Shown: piece after piece, positions 5,625-5,752 of the stretch
Numbering within the stretch: position 1 is the stretch's first letter
How the letters are laid out: each line of letters begins with the position of its first letter
Assembly (NCBI GenBank): GCA_016285415.1
Contig: JAEEQU010000055.1
Span: 1 to 5,752, forward strand
Direction of reading: 5' to 3'
Source: Alphaproteobacteria bacterium
Lineage (GTDB): Bacteria; Pseudomonadota; Alphaproteobacteria; Rs-D84
DNA: 5,752 nucleotides
The notes under the pieces: generated by a model
The model's database searches: none
Told to the model about the DNA's origin: nothing
The model's input: the letters and a program-made list of their open reading frames with translations, nothing else
Made by a program: the position numbers and the translations under genes

Positions 5625-5650
5625 TAAACCGTGTTTAATCATATTTTTTT
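5625..5650 (+). terminator. Possible weak terminator after the exported-protein gene
   Basis: A 5-bp stem TAAAC/GTTTA (5625-5629 with 5633-5637) with a 3-nt loop is followed six bases later by T7 (5644-5650). The stem is short and the T tract displaced, so it is much weaker than the other two terminators; read-through into the next gene is possible. Confidence 0.3.
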
Positions 5651-5652
5651 AC

Positions 5653-5681
5653 TTTACTAAAATTTGCAAAATGCGTATAAT
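5653..5681 (+). promoter_or_regulatory. Promoter of the gene starting at 5716
   Basis: TTTACT (5653-5658) and a perfect TATAAT (5676-5681) are 17 bp apart. Initiation near 5688 would give a leader of about 28 nt. It is independent of the upstream gene. Confidence 0.72.
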
Positions 5682-5715
5682 AGTTTCAACAAAGGGTAAG
5701 AGAAAGGATATTCCT

Positions 5716-5752
5716 ATGAGAAAGCAATCAGATGTATCGGTGTTTGTAATTA
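5716..5752 (+). CDS. Start of an unidentified protein (12 codons visible, cut by right edge)
   Basis: ATG at 5716 is preceded by AGAAAGGA (5701-5708) with 7 nt spacing and by a good promoter, so a real gene very probably starts here. Only MRKQSDVSVFVI is visible. That is a basic start turning into a short beta-like hydrophobic stretch; it is too little to name a family. The frame is open to the window edge. Confidence 0.65.
   Translation, partial: MRKQSDVSVFVI

Noticed and set aside
1..5752. Mobile element, CRISPR array, tRNA/rRNA gene, toxin-antitoxin or phage cassette.
   Set aside because: No terminal inverted repeats with a transposase, no regularly spaced repeats, no cloverleaf sequence with TTCRANY-type arm, and no such protein signatures were seen on either strand.

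Overview
The window reads as ordinary chromosomal DNA from an AT-leaning, Gram-negative bacterium, most likely a host-associated or anaerobic member of the Alphaproteobacteria. The reasons are the alphaproteobacterial style of BamE (ending in a NNVGRF-type motif), a CdnL-type CarD regulator, and LptC/LptB, which imply an LPS-bearing outer membrane. These sit beside a NifJ-type pyruvate:ferredoxin oxidoreductase, which implies oxygen-sensitive, ferredoxin-linked pyruvate metabolism. The lineage is inferred from protein style only; no marker RNA gene is present. The standard bacterial code fits every gene.

Left part (1-2182, + strand): the 3' half of nifJ, cut by the left window edge, is followed 2 bp later by bamE, whose ribosome binding site lies in the last codons of nifJ. 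A strong rho-independent hairpin ends this unit. Next (2194-2891, + strand) is a monocistronic carD gene with a clear sigma-70-type promoter and a compact hairpin terminator. That terminator also lies at the 3' end of the convergent gene.

Middle (2890-4696, - strand), read right to left: lptC and lptB overlap by 4 bp (ATGA), then come 95 bp without a gene, then an unrecognised 165-residue Cys/His-containing protein with its own ribosome binding site and probable promoter. The usual lptA gene is absent between lptC and lptB, and LptC is short at its C-terminus.

Right part (4697-5752): a divergent intergenic region carries a textbook extended -10 promoter for an unrecognised 274-residue exported protein with six cysteines and Gly-rich ends. 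After it, a further promoter and ribosome binding site lead into a gene cut by the right edge (12 codons visible).

Envelope biogenesis is the common theme: BamE for outer-membrane protein assembly, LptB/LptC for LPS transport, and a secreted protein of unknown role. These are interleaved with core energy metabolism (NifJ) and global transcription control (CarD). No mobile element, CRISPR array, RNA gene, phage gene or clearly new defence-type system was found. The points most worth a second look are the lptA-less lptCB pair with a shortened LptC, and the two unrecognised proteins.
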